From Chloranthus sessilifolius (lineage: Eukaryota; Streptophyta; Magnoliopsida; Chloranthales; Chloranthaceae): 64,000 bases of DNA. The notes beneath the pieces are model-generated. The model saw nothing but the letters and a program-made list of their open reading frames with translations, ran no database searches and was not told the DNA's origin. The stretch covers positions 90,527,184-90,591,183 of the forward strand of contig CM037596.1 of assembly GCA_021018995.1 (NCBI GenBank), written 5' to 3'. This document shows, piece after piece, positions 1 to 11,133 of the stretch (within the stretch, counting starts at the first letter, position 1; every line of letters starts with the position of its first letter). A program made the translations under genes and the position numbers.

Positions 1-635
1 GTCAAGTTCCCAAATTCCATAGTAATGGATTTGCTCAGCGACGTCTTGAGAGCCACGTTTTCTGAAGTGCTTACCGAATTGATCTTAAGTTAAAACCCAA
101 CTTTTTCAAAACCCTTATCTATAAAAAATTCTTTCTGTTCCTTCCCCTGGGAAACCAAACATCGAGTATATTCAACTTTGAGAAATCAAAAATGTCCACT
201 GGAAAGGGACCCCTGACGCGTCGTTTGTGTGAGCAACGAGGTGCCAGGCCTGACATGACCTGCGAAAACCTTCGCTATTATATTACATCATATCATATGG
301 TCACTTGACCTTATTTATGGGCATTCGTATGACGCCCTCCGGTACCTCGTTTGTGCCAATTTTCCTCCGTTTGACTGTGATATGCAGCAGCTCGCGATAT
401 GCGGCGGGATGCGATATGCACCAGCGGATGCCGATATACCTCTCGACAACAACCACTGGGCCCCTAAATCTCCCTTAATAGCTTGCACCGATAAATAAGA
501 AAGTCAAACATTTCATGTCAGCTCCCAGGTTCACACTTGTGATTTTCCAAAGAAACGAGAATGCACCCTGAAAAGGGGGGTGTCTACTTTTTCGACGCAT
601 TCTTGCTCCACAAGAACGCGCCGAAGAGGGGCATC
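1..635 (+). mobile_element. 3' internal tail of a Tat-like (Tat-B) Ty3/gypsy element
   Basis: Non-coding sequence directly upstream of a 3' LTR. It matches 39830-40787, which sits in the same position in front of a second Tat-B LTR. Shared landmarks are AGCCACGTTTTC followed by ACCGAATTGATCTTAAGTTAA (about 50-92), the ATTTATGG / CGGTACCTC stretch (about 312-350) and the final polypurine tract. No gag or pol homology is visible, so this is the 3' untranslated part; the coding part lies left of the window. Short open frames here are not shared with the other copy and are not called. Confidence 0.75.
621..635 (+). promoter_or_regulatory. Polypurine tract of Tat-B element
   Basis: CCGAAGAGGGGCATC lies immediately 5' of TGTAGACACC. 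The same purine run precedes the LTR at 40788 and, on the minus strand, the LTR ending at 14266. It primes plus-strand DNA synthesis and fixes the element's orientation as plus. Confidence 0.85.
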
Positions 636-757
636 TGTAGACACCCCATTTTCGCCCTCTAGAAGTAAACAAACCTGTTTGGTCAACCTTTGACCTTGCC
701 CATGACTCTCAGGAAGGGAGCAACCCTTCTCGGAAGCCTTAAAACCCTAAACTCGGG

Positions 758-785
758 GACTATACACTATACATAGTGTATGGTT
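758..785 (+). other. Single U3 hairpin in Tat-B LTR
   Basis: ACTATACACT pairs with AGTGTATGGT across a six-base spacer (10 bp with one G-U). It lies at the same relative place as the 12-unit hairpin array in the LTR at 40788. Confidence 0.7.
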
Positions 786-1313
786 GAGAAGTCGGTTGAA
801 ATCTCAACCTCATGTGCTCAGACCCGACTCGACCCGGGAAGCCCACAATTGCGCGCATACACAATGGCGCGGAATTAGATTTCCCGTGTGGGATCATGCA
901 CGTAATTGGTCAAAATTAGACCAGGGCACGCTTCCCTCGCATTGCCCTAGGTCCCTAATTGCGCGCCTACCTTGATGCACGTAATTCGATTATGCATGAC
1001 AACTCATGCGCGCAATCAATCCAAGGTTGGACTGGGACTTTAAACCCTAAGACGCCTGAAGTTTTAGACTGCACACATAGCTACATGCATGTAATTCAAT
1101 TACGCACATATCCCTATGCGCGAAATTAGTTCCAAGGCACACTGGGACTAGGACACCGGTCGAGCCAGTCAGCCGGTCATCTCCCTAGTCGGTGACCAAC
1201 TTTCAAGGAATACACGTGTAAAACCTTATGCGAAATTCAATTCCATGCAGGGCTCTATGCACGTAATTGGTTAATTACATATAGGATGATATACGTAGAA
1301 TTAGCCCAATACC

Positions 1314-1321
1314 TATAAATA
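1314..1321 (+). promoter_or_regulatory. LTR TATA box
   Basis: TATAAATA followed by GATCCCC and a pyrimidine-rich stretch, about 680 bases into the LTR. The homologous LTRs have TATAAAAT at 41803 and TATAAAAG at 45597, so this is the likely U3 promoter. Confidence 0.65.
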
Positions 1322-1929
1322 GATCCCCTACCCAATTTTCAAGTTTCTCTCCTCCAAGGGTAGAAACTTTGAGGTTCTCTCCGCTGCTCTAGAAGAAGGA
1401 GAAGCATGGAGGAATAAGCGCTCAACTTCAGGTATCCTCTCCCTTAGTTCTTAGTTCTTAGTTTAGCTTAAATTTGGTCTTTAATTTTTAGTATTTACAA
1501 AATTGCCCTTAGCCTAGCCGATTTGCCTAAGGGAGCTTACGGAGGGTACCCGGGAACGAGGCCGATCCTCCTTAGCATAACGGGCCACAAACCCCATTTT
1601 CTTAATTAGAATCAGAATAGGATTAGGGAACTAGACTAGTTGGATTTTAGGCGACTCGCAACTGCTGAAGTCGGCCGGCCGACGTTCAGTAAAGGAGTTA
1701 ACCCACACCCTGTAAAGCGTGATCAGGGAAGTGTTGCAGCGTCGATAAATATCTGAAGCTAGCGATCGCATCAACCAAGATATTTTTCATTTAGAATTTG
1801 CCTTTTTATTTTCAATATTTAATATTTTCCTAGTTTATTAGTCTATCGCCTTCAGCCAGAGTTCACGTGGACCAAATTGGGCCACTGATTTCGGAACCGA
1901 AAGGAACCCAGAAAAAGCACATACCAACA

Positions 1930-1966
1930 GTTTTGGCTACCGCTAATAGTCTTATTTTTTGTAGTG
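1930..1966 (+). mobile_element. Truncated CACTA MITE, 3' end only
   Basis: The block ACCGCTAATAGTC...TTTTTTGTAGTG matches the right terminus of the MITEs at 4223 and 6260. It begins directly after the Tat-B LTR end, so only the right terminus remains here. The left half would lie on the far side of the LTR element. Confidence 0.75.
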
Positions 1967-2235
1967 CAGCCTTACTTATAATTAAATCAAACTGAAACAT
2001 ATGAAAACTAACATTCTTTTCCACCAAATATGTTATATGTCCAAGGTATGAAATAAGGCCAAAGTTTGTAGCATTACTATTGTATATCGTTGGACTGAAT
2101 TTGGGCCGAGTTTGGTTGTACTTGAACCCAATCCTATGGCTTTGATCTTAGACTCAAGCTCATCCTAAGGCATTTACATTATAATTATGAATGAGCAGTC
2201 TCCTAATTAACATTGTTAACACACACACACACCCC

Positions 2236-2298
<63 letters not shown>

Positions 2299-2454
2299 TA
2301 AGTAAGCCAATTAAAAAAAAACGAAAATAGAAAAATACAACTACCAGGCATATGAGGGCCTAATGTAGCACACACGCTACTTTTCTAGCCTAATAATACT
2401 CTTAAAAGATCAAAGCACATAAACCAAATGGGGGAAGGTAACGCTATGAGAATT
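1967..2454. other. Intergenic stretch with microsatellite, no gene
   Basis: AT-rich single-copy-looking DNA with no coding signal. The only structured feature is the AC/AT microsatellite at 2221-2296. Confidence 0.6.
2221..2296. repeat. (AC)n-(AT)n microsatellite
   Basis: A short (AC)n run, a CCCCC break, then about 29 uninterrupted AT dinucleotides. Confidence 0.95.
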
Positions 2455-3925
2455 GAGGATCGTCATTTTTGAAAGATCGTCGGTAGCATCGCTCACCTCC
2501 CTTACACAATGTCTCGCTTCCTATTGCAAAACTGCCAAAATATCCATAATCTGGGCCAGAATTTCAGATAGATTGCAAGGGAAGTGCCTACTATTAAGGC
2601 CCTTTATAAGAAGAAATGAATCGCTTTCAATAATCAATCTCTTACAAAGAAATTTAGGTTGACGGATACCATCCAAAATAGCAGGAGTTTCTGCTTCATT
2701 GTTCGATCTACGACCATAGAAATTGCTAAAATCTGCGATAAAGTCTTCAGTATCATCTCTAATAGTCCCATCACCAACTCCTGGGTCAGGGTTATTAGAC
2801 GAAGCTCCATCAGTATTAAGCTTGCAAGCATAATACTAATGGATATAATTCTTAGGATGATGAATCAAAAACTCCTTAAGCAACACCGAAGGCTTATTCC
2901 TCTTAGGAATATTGCCCAACCCTTAAAAAATAATGGCTTCAGACCAAGTAACGTTCACTTCTAGATGAATCAGGTGGGCACGCTCTCTCAACCAATTAAA
3001 AAACCTTGTTGAAGATAGTATCGATCGAACAGATCTTAGCATTGAATCTTCCTGAATATCTAGCTAACGATAATTCCCACTAAAGCACCAAGGGAACCAA
3101 GCCACAGACCAAACTGAAATGCAACTGATGCTTCTTGTTTCAACACCGAAATCTGTCCTTGCCAGATTGAAAACTTTGATAAAGGATATGGAATATACGC
3201 GATAGCCTTCTTCAAATGATAGTAGAGAATTCGCACGAGATAAAGAGATGATGGGACATTTTCATAGCCTTCTTGTATAGCTCACACCTAGAGACTATCG
3301 AGATCTTCAACCCTAAGATCTGATCACGGTGGCCACACAGTGTTGTAGAATCTTCCATGTGAATACCTTTATTTTCATAGGACCTTTAAACTTCCATAGT
3401 TTCTTCCAAAGCGGAGACGAATCATGGTGAATTTTGATCATTTCCCAAGCAGATTTGAAAGAAATTTCTATTGCTCTGTTCTTTCCAAACTATTTTGTCC
3501 GACTTGTTATATTCCAAGGAACTCTTTAAAATCTGCTTCTTCACTTGAAAAGAAAAAAAATCAAGAACCTAGTTTTTTCAGCCCATTTTCCCCCAAACTT
3601 CACCAATAGTGCAATCAAAAGTGGAAGTTGGGAAAATATCTTCCAAAGGCGTAGGACCATACCAAGGAACCTTAGCTATTGAAAAAGTGGAATTAGGACC
3701 AACAAGCCATTTACAATGGCCCATTGTTTCCTTATTGTTACACCTAACCCGTTTCCAAATATAAGAATCACCATTCCGCGACATGATAAATCAGAATCCT
3801 TTACTTTTGATATACCTAGTCTCAGCATATTTAGCCCACAGAGAATCCCCTTTAATGACTTTTCAAGCTGATCTTATCATACCAACATTATTAGCATATC
3901 TTAACTTTCTTATTCCAATTCCGCC

Positions 3926-3928
<3 letters not shown>
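2455..3928 (-). pseudogene. LINE ORF2 3' half: RT C-terminal, zf-RVT and RNase H remnant
   Basis: On the minus strand from right to left the sequence encodes, with stops and frame changes: GGIGIRKLRYAN and KGDSLWAKYAETRYIK (end of a plant LINE RT); SYIWKRV...HCKWLVG and ...LEDIFP (linker); FKSAWEMIKIHHDSS with LWKKLWKFKGPMKIKVFTWK (zf-RVT region); and finally an RNase H fold with NTDGASSNNPDPG, RSNNEAE and IIESDSFLL, keeping the D, E and D positions. This order is that of plant L1-type elements carrying a C-terminal RNase H. The upstream RT core, ORF1 and a poly-A tail are not visible. The right edge is replaced by an AT microsatellite. Confidence 0.8.

Positions 3929-3968
<40 letters not shown>
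3929..3968. repeat. (AT)n microsatellite
   Basis: About 20 AT dinucleotides, immediately abutting the broken LINE coding homology. Confidence 0.95.
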
Positions 3969-3971
<3 letters not shown>

Positions 3972-4222
3972 ATTATTAATATGGTCATGCTTATGGGTTT
4001 TAACTTACTAAGCCTTTTTCCAGCCCAATGGATAGCCTTTTGATTTTGAGGCCCTAGCCCGACTCTCTTACCCCTTTTTGCGCCCTAGCCCTAAGAATTT
4101 TGGGTCAAGTCAGGCGGATTGACGGCCAGCTCAGACTTATATAATGACATCCTTGCTCAATTGTAAATAATTATAAATAATCATGCCTTATGCACAAGTT
4201 GATATTATAGAGAAGGACTAGA

Positions 4223-4373
4223 CACTATAAACAATAAGACTATTTGCGGCACAAAAAATTGCCACTATTAAAAAAAAAACTTGTTGTTTCAATAGCGCCA
4301 TGACTAGTAGCAGTATTTTTTTTGTTAATAGCAGTAGTTTTTGGTGCCGCTAATAGTCTTATTTGTTGTAGTG
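4223..4373. mobile_element. CACTA-type MITE with 3-bp TSD
   Basis: Begins CACTATAAACAATAAGACT and ends AGTCTTATTTGTTGTAGTG, which are imperfect terminal inverted repeats. Subterminal GCGGCAC / GTGCCGC are also inverted. It is flanked by the 3-bp direct repeat AGA (4220-4222 and 4374-4376), as expected for CACTA (EnSpm) superfamily transposition. At 151 bp it has no coding capacity and must be mobilised in trans. Confidence 0.9.
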
Positions 4374-6259
4374 AGACTCTCATAACAGTCATTTAAACAC
4401 TAAAATGGTGTTTAATTGATTTTACAAAGATCATAGATTGAGGTGCAACATATCCAAAATTGATGTTTTAGGGAGATTTAAAACATTTTAGTTATTGAAT
4501 ATAATATCAGTAATTGTTTTTAGTTTTAATGGCTGCTATTAAAGTTCATCAATCGGATGTTTCACATCCACTTATAGGCATGTTTCTTTGGGCTGGGATA
4601 TGTTCCAATGTTGGATTGCCACTTGGACAATTTAGATTGGTCACATATGTGCGCCACATGGCATACTAATAAATCACACTTTAATGGTGTGAGATAAAAA
4701 CTACAATTTTAATGATGTAAGATGATTTTAAACACCATTTTAGTGTGTAAACGTAAATCAACAGCCATTATCCCTATAGTAAATAATTGTGAGCTACAAC
4801 TTGCACACAAATTTTGTAATGTGGCATATTGCTAAAAAAGACCGCCTTGATATTTTTTGGATTTATGTCATTTGGAACACCATCTAAACTTTTTTATTTG
4901 AAGTCTATGATGTAAAAGTCATTTTTTTCAAAGATTGGCACGAATCATGGTCTCGACCATTTGATTTATCTCAGCCAACCATTCGGTCAGATGATGGTCA
5001 TTGACTTCATTGAATTAATTAATGATAGAGATCACATTTGGTGTTGTTCTTTGGTAGGAAATCTTTGCATGATGGCCTTCAAATTAAAGAGCTTAGAGGA
5101 TGTTTTCACATGGCAAAAATTTAAAAAATATTAAGTCCTTAGGACAGTGTGCCACTTGTAACTCGCTAAATAATTTTAGACAAAATATAAGTGTTGGTCT
5201 TTAATGAGAAATGATATTAAATTCAAGAATAATTTTGGACACTAGGTTTCTCCACTACTATTTATTTATTTTATTTGTTTTTAATGGGCAATCATAATCT
5301 TATCTGTCCATCAATAGGGAGCTACTTGAATATACAACACTCTATTTGAAATTCAGTAGAGTTGCTAGCATATCAATAATGGGTTTTGACCCATCATATT
5401 TAAATGACCTTAATCTTACACCATTAAAGGGCATTTTACTTTTATCCCACATGGTAATAAATTGATTTAGTCCGTGTAGCAGCCATCACTGGAACATGTT
5501 TAAAATACAAGATCACCCATCATTGGAACATGTTTGAAACACAAAATCACGTCTATAAGGGAATGCCATCGGTAAACTTCACCCATATCAACCATTCAAA
5601 AAAGGAACAATCGTCAATATTACAGTCGTCTAATCAGTAAACTTCAAAATCAGTCGTTAAAAAGGAAAAACTCGTCAATATTAAAATCCACAGATCAAAT
5701 GATTCAAATCTCCTAAGAGTATGCTTTTCGAGCCCATTGCCAACAAGTGTATGAGCTTCGATTACTCCCATCTTACTCCTTTAATGGGCTAAGATCCTAT
5801 AAACACCAAAATGGTGATTAAGGGCACATTCCTTTGTTATCAAGGACGCATTTATTTGTTATAATTGTGTGGTTGACCCTAAATACATGTTGGATTAGTC
5901 TCCCTCACGACGTGAATTTACGGAAGAAAAGTCTTAAGCTGTGTTTGGATTAGCTCTTATAAGACTAGAAGCTGCTCTTTGTTTGCTCTCTGTTAGAGTA
6001 GATAAAATCTGCTCTGAGATAGAGCAGGCATAGAGCAGTTTTATCACTTAAAACATCTCCCTGCCAAAGTAAATGAGGCAAGGAGCTGTATTACCAAATG
6101 TAAAAGTAGTTCTCTATCGGAGCCAAAAAATGAGAGAGCTGCTCTTTGCCCCAAAAGAGCTAACCCAAACGCAGCGTAGGTGCTTGTGTAATTATGGAAG
6201 GAAAGTCTTAGGCATTAATACGGCAAGCTTAAATTTCAAAAGCAAAATACAGCAACCAT
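4374..6259. other. Intergenic stretch with short inverted and direct repeats
   Basis: No coding signal. The block AACACTAAAATGGTG (about 4396) recurs inverted as CACCATTTTAGTGT (about 4735), so 4378-4775 may be a decayed MITE. Related ATGGTG / ACACCATTA blocks recur near 4685, 5415 and 5805. A roughly 33-bp direct duplication around GGAACATGTTTRAAAYACAA lies at about 5487-5550. Confidence 0.45.
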
Positions 6260-6399
6260 CACTACAAAAAATAAGACTTTTAGCGGCAGCCAAAAATTGC
6301 CGCTAACAGTCTTAATAGCGTTTAATAGTTTTTTTGTTAATAGCGGCAGTTTTTTGTGGCAAAAAAGGGCCGCCAATAGTCTTATTTTTTGTATTGTTG
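6260..6399. mobile_element. CACTA-type MITE, second full copy
   Basis: Begins CACTACAAAAAATAAGACT followed by TTTAGCGGCAGCC, and ends GCCAATAGTCTTATTTTTTG then TATTG. It is the same family as 4223-4373. Internally it repeats GCCGCTAACAGTCTTAAT and TTAATAGCGGCAGT. The last bases differ from the canonical GTAGTG. CAT occurs before the element (6257-6259) and again at 6400-6402, a possible TSD if the end is at 6399. Confidence 0.8.
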
Positions 6400-6402
6400 C
6401 AT

Positions 6403-6596
6403 TTTTTATCTAATATAACGTTAGTTCTGTTATATATATTAGTGTAATAATATATATTTTATTATTTCAAAATTAAGTTTATAATTATCATTATATATAT
6501 ATATATATATTGATAATAATTCAATGACAAACTTGTTTCTCTATAAATAGAGATCGGATCCGGGTTAACAAGACACGATAGAAATAATAACATCTC
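6403..6596. other. AT-rich spacer, no gene
   Basis: Short AT-rich spacer with a (TA)n run near 6491-6510 and an isolated CTATAAATAGAG motif at about 6541. Nothing coding is visible. Confidence 0.6.
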
Positions 6597-8185
6597 TGTG
6601 ACAGCCCGAATTTTCTCAACCTAATTTTCAGAGATTTATATTTTTTTTCTTTAACGCTAAATCAAATCTAACTGGGAAAAAGCGGACCGCCAGATCGCAG
6701 AACACAATCCGATACAGAATATTTGGTACAAACATATGGTATAATTAAAACCTCCAGTTCTAATATCTAATATGAATATAACTAAATAAACACCAGCGAT
6801 GGCCAACCATCACCTAACAATAGTGTATTACAGTATAAAAGTACCAAGCCTTAACTTACCAAATCTACAGTGTACAAAATCTACGATCCCAGAACAGAGT
6901 ACAAATCTTTAGGCGGAGGCTCCTTTTCTTTTAGTCTGTAGTCTGGGCCTTTCTCAAACCTATACCTGTGATGTATAGTCGAGGTGAGCTAACATCTAAG
7001 CTCAGTAGAAGAATATCAATAACAATTATATCTTATCAATTATAGGGTTCAAAGTAGAAGAAGATCAGATATTCAATGATAAAACAAAACGATAACAGAG
7101 TAGATATTTGATAACGGAAACAACAGCTCGTATTTCTCATTCACTATACTCAATTCACTAATTCAATCCCCAAGATTCATCATTCACTTAAATGTCCTTA
7201 TTCACATTGTTTCACTTCACTCACTATGTTCACTTCACTCGCTCATTCACTATGTTCACTTCACTCACTGTGTTCACTTCATTCATTGTGTTCACTTATG
7301 TATGCTATGCAATGCATACAAACCGCCGTCGTACCAGCTCACATATGTATGCTATGCAATGTGTACAGACCATCGCCGTACCGGTCCACTTATGTATGCT
7401 ATCCACTTTACTCTGTGTATGGATAATCGTCGTACCGGTCCACTTGCCAAAGTCCAATCGTAGTCAATGTTTAGATATGTTCTCAATATTCTCATTCACA
7501 CTCAGATACGGGGTTCAAGGTACTTACTTGACTTCATAACTCAAAACTAATTCTATCTCATTTCCAATCATCCTACGACTAATGATTCAACTTCCAATTT
7601 CAAATCAAATTTCAAAACTAGATTTCCACATTCATTTATAATATTCGAAACTCAAATTTCACAATTCTAAGCTTAGAATATGTCATATCCTATAAGTCAC
7701 ATAAATCGAATTAGAATGAACTAGATCAAATGAACCAAACAGATAATAAAAACTCAAAACAAATCAGATCAAAGCATAACTGAACGGAACGAATCGGATC
7801 AAAAGCGAGGAACAAAATAGTTAGATCATATGCGGAAAGATGATGGAAATAAAACATATCATAACGGAAACAAAGAATCAGATCTGATATCAAAGAAACT
7901 ATGAATCGAAAAAACAATGAATCAAATTCATAAACTGTAATTCTACATTGAGTTTTCCCTACCTTAATCTCGAAGTTGTTCCAAAGCAATCCGAAAGTCT
8001 TTAGTTACGGTCTCTAACTCTCAATCTACATCACACATACGATGATGTATTAAGAACTGATTCTAATTACAAATAACTTTAACATATTTAAGTGTTCTCT
8101 CAAAATTGAGGTGGAAATGGGCAAGTTCATGTTGACTCAGAACTTGACCCAACTTCCTGCTTAATTTTAACCCTCAAAATATTTG
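6597..8185 (-). repeat. Decayed chromovirus-type LTR, truncated at right
   Basis: Starts on the plus strand with TGTGACAGCCCGAATTTTC, the reverse of a Tekay-like LTR end. It shares blocks with the LTRs of Elements 1 and 2: ACACCAGCGATGGCCAACC, CCTGTGATGTATAGTCGAGG, GAGCTAACATC..AGCTCA and TTTTCCCTACCTT. It is clearly more divergent than those are from each other. No iMet PBS lies to its left, so it is a 3' or solo LTR. It stops where Element 1 begins, and its missing right part is not found beyond Element 1's damaged end. Confidence 0.7.
7186..7445. repeat. Two short tandem arrays inside the decayed LTR
   Basis: First a degenerate array of TTCACTTCACTCACTATG-like units (about 7190-7290). Then three roughly 52-bp units starting TTATGTATGCTATGCAATG and containing CGTCGTACCGGTCCAC or a close variant (about 7295-7445). 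Open frames across this stretch are by-products of the repeats. Confidence 0.75.
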
Positions 8186-10385
8186 TGTGACGACTTAACT
8201 TTTCCAATCCTCAAGATATAGGAAAGGTTGGTTCGCCAACTTATTGATTTCTCAATAAGCCACATATCAAATAAAAGCCGGCAGCATAAGCATAATTCTA
8301 AACAGAAACAAAGCTAAAAAGATGAGAATAACATCTCATACCATAGATATATCTCAAAAAGGAACCAGGAAGAACCGCCAGTGATGTCCAATCCAATCAC
8401 CTAAATAATGGTTCCAAATGATGGTTCCTCAGAATGATATCAAAAAATATCCAAAACAAGGCCTTGGGCCCATAATTCAAATTAATGATTCTAAACAAAA
8501 AAAGTACCAAAAAGGCAAATCTAGATCAAGGAAAGAACTCCTCTGTTGAGATTTCTGGCTCCTCCTCAGGGATATAGTCAGAGTCCTCTAGATCAAGATC
8601 GTCAGATCCTAAGTTAGGCTCAGCACCTATGACGTATAGTCGGGGTGAGCTAACATCGAAGCTCAATAGAGGAAACGTAGTTATTCACATTTTATCGCAA
8701 GTAATGGTTTTCAAAGACAAAAATCGGATCAATTATGATTTTCAAATGATGCTTTGGTTACTAAGTTCTAATTCTAAAACAGTATGTCAAAAGAGGATTT
8801 CAATCAAGTCTAATCTTCTTATGGTTTTAATTTCTAATATCATGCATGCTTCTTATCTTAAACTTATAACTTAATTTTATCTTCCAAATTAATTTATCAT
8901 GAGAGCGAAAGTATCACCGATGGAAAACCCTACTAACCATCGTCATTCAATGAATCCTTTTTCTGAAAGTGCAATAAGCCCCTGCGTTATAAGGGAAACT
9001 CGCGCTAGGCTGAATTACTGTCAACACGGTTGGTAGAATTTAGGATTTCGTTCTAATTAACCTCAAATCAAATGCAGATACTAAACATTCCAGATTTCAA
9101 GTAATTAATACATTTTTCAGATCTCATAGTTCTAATACATATTTCAAATTCAAAGGTGAGGTTCAGACGTTCTAATGTTTCAAAGTCATATTTTATTTCA
9201 AAGTTTCAGAGTTCACATAATCTTGTTGTATTCTCAAAAATTTAGAATTTATGCTTGAAAACGGATTAGCCAATACATAGAACAAAATGCAATAAGTTTT
9301 AAGTTTCCCCTACCTTGACTTTGGATTGGTCTAAGTTCTCAAAAAGAGATCCTCACAGTGGACTCTTTCTACACAGCCTACAAAGATTAACACCACAAAA
9401 GTGTTAAAGGGGGCTATAAGTCCAAACAAAAGCTACCCATAATTTTCCAAGAAAATTTTTGAAGGCCAGAAACAAGACAGAATTCGATCATCGAATTCCT
9501 CCAAAAATGCATCAGTCAGAGAACCCAAAATTCGATCATCGAATTTCATTTCGATGTTCAAATTTTGAATTCGATGTTCGAATTTGAATTCGAACTTTGA
9601 ATTTCTCCAAGTCTGTGCGGTTTGAAATTTGTCCTTCTTAACTTGATTTTTCTTCCAAGGACCAAACTGCCATCACATTCTATATTCAAAACTTATCTAA
9701 TCTAATCTAGGTACAATTAATTTTAATCAAAAGAATTTAAAAGCCTACCTCTTGAGATTTATTCCTTCGGCTTCCGTTGATCCAAAATTCAAGCACCGGA
9801 TCAAATCCATGAGCTTCAATCAGTTGGACCCCAAAATCAGTCCTTCTCTAACATTGCTGCTAGAGCAACTGTTAGCCTAGATTATCCACAAAATTATCCA
9901 CTCTCCCCTATCCTTCTTCCTCAATTTATCTAAACAATCAGAGGCTGCATTCAAGGCTTGTATACGACTGATATGGGGAGAGGGATTGTAATCACAAGGG
10001 ATCTAACAAAGGAACCAAGGAGTTGCAAGAGCTCAAGGTTCTGGTTCTCACGTGAGGGAGGAAAAATAAAGCTTTTCCTTCACTCCACTCTCTTTATAAT
10101 ACCCATTTCATACCCAAAATATCATGATATTTGACAAAAATATCATGATCTTTTATTTACAAGTCTATCCACTTAATCTTGAATTTAGTTTCAGTGTTAA
10201 ACACATACACACATCTTAGTACATAAGTTATCCAAATAGGACTTCCTCAAGTCCAAGTCAGAAATCCTTTGACCAAATTTCTCCTTTTACATTAACCTAC
10301 TCAAATACGTATAATTCTTCACGTAACTTTTCCGGGCACGCTTTCCTAGGTAATCGAATCGGTCTAAAATATTCGGGATATTACA
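8186..10385 (-). repeat. 3' LTR of Element 1 (2.2 kb)
   Basis: Read on the minus strand it starts TGTAATATCCCGAATATT and ends AAGTCGTCACA. It is bounded internally by a polypurine tract (10386-10400). It carries TTCGATCATCGAA palindromes (about 9481-9600), a TATA-like TTATAAAGAG (minus, about 10092-10101) and the acidic reading frame at 8526-8669. It aligns along its length with 36625-37799 and, more distantly, with the LTRs of Element 2. Confidence 0.9.
8526..8669 (-). CDS. LTR-embedded acidic reading frame, copy A
   Basis: An open frame of 47 codons plus stop inside the LTR, starting with LLSFDVSSPRLYV and ending TEEFFP-stop, with an Asp/Glu-rich middle (SDDLDLEDSDYIPEEEPE). No in-frame ATG is present; the frame opens at a stop about 5 codons upstream. 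If translated it would therefore need splicing or a non-ATG start. It is conserved in all four LTRs of Elements 1 and 2 and recognisable in Element 5. Function unknown; whether it is expressed is inference only. Confidence 0.45.
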   Translation of the reverse strand, partial: LLSFDVSSPRLYVIGAEPNLGSDDLDLEDSDYIPEEEPEISTEEFFP

Positions 10386-10400
10386 TTCTCCCCTCCTTAG
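10386..10400 (-). promoter_or_regulatory. Polypurine tract of Element 1
   Basis: Minus-strand CTAAGGAGGGGAGAA directly precedes the 3' LTR start TGTAATATCCC. The same tract sits at 50864-50878 in Element 2. Confidence 0.9.
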
Positions 10401-11133
10401 GAATTTTCGTCCTCAAAAATAAAAAAATACACAAGCAGGTCTACAAGGAAACCCTTCCTAAATGAAAGTTTGGAATCAAAGCGAAAGCAAACAAGTCTAA
10501 AGCAAAGGAACATGAGTCACAATGTGATAGCTTTACAAGGCACACAAGTCAAGGAACGGAATCCGTAGTAACCTGGATGTATTGCGTGTGGCACCCGAGG
10601 GCCATAGTGGATTGCATCCGTACATGGATGCCTACCCCAAATGTCACGTGCCGAGAAACATACCTCACTGTGACTCAAGGTGAACTAAATAGATTGTGAT
10701 CAAATCAAGTTATCAAAATACTCAAATCAAGTTATCTATCTGATAGGGTCAAACAGATCGAATCACAAAACGATATGCAAAAAGAAATACTGAAGCAGAA
10801 AGCAAAAGGGAAACCAAATCCATAACCATATGCAATTCCATAATCCATAAACATAAAACTTATATGCAAGGCACCGAATCAAAGTAGGATAGCTAAACCC
10901 ATAACACAGATAAATTATCCATCGATAAAGCATCCATGTATATAGCAAATTAACAAAGCAAATTAAAACAAAGCTAACCATAACATAAAGCAAACCAGAA
11001 GTAATAAAAAGAAGCAGAAAGTAGAACCACCAAGTTCTAATAATCCATCAACGTTTAATAATTACAATCCCAAAATAGATTGCAAAAAGTAAAAATAAAT
11101 AAAAAATGAAACCATAATATCACCATAGTGGCG
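10401..11133 (-). other. Non-coding 3' region between extra ORF and PPT, Element 1
   Basis: Matches 50879-51539 of Element 2. Conserved blocks include GTAGTAACCTGGATGTA and GCCATAGTGGATTGCATCC (plus strand). The minus strand is T-rich, so its reading frames look hydrophobic by composition. No convincing gene. Confidence 0.6.

Larger units (their letters stand above)
636..1929 (+). repeat. 3' LTR of Tat-B element (1.29 kb)
   Basis: Starts TGTAGACACCCC and ends ACCAACA (TG...CA). It shares start, end and internal blocks (a block around GGTACCCGGGAACGAGGCC, and GAACCCAGAAAAAGC near the end) with the LTRs at 40788-43579 and 44959-47419. It is much shorter because it lacks their expanded hairpin array and AATTAG-rich block. 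Repeated short blocks of the type ATGCACGTAATT occur at about 895-1265. The 5' partner LTR is outside the window. The right edge abuts a truncated MITE, so the element apparently inserted into that MITE. Confidence 0.85.
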
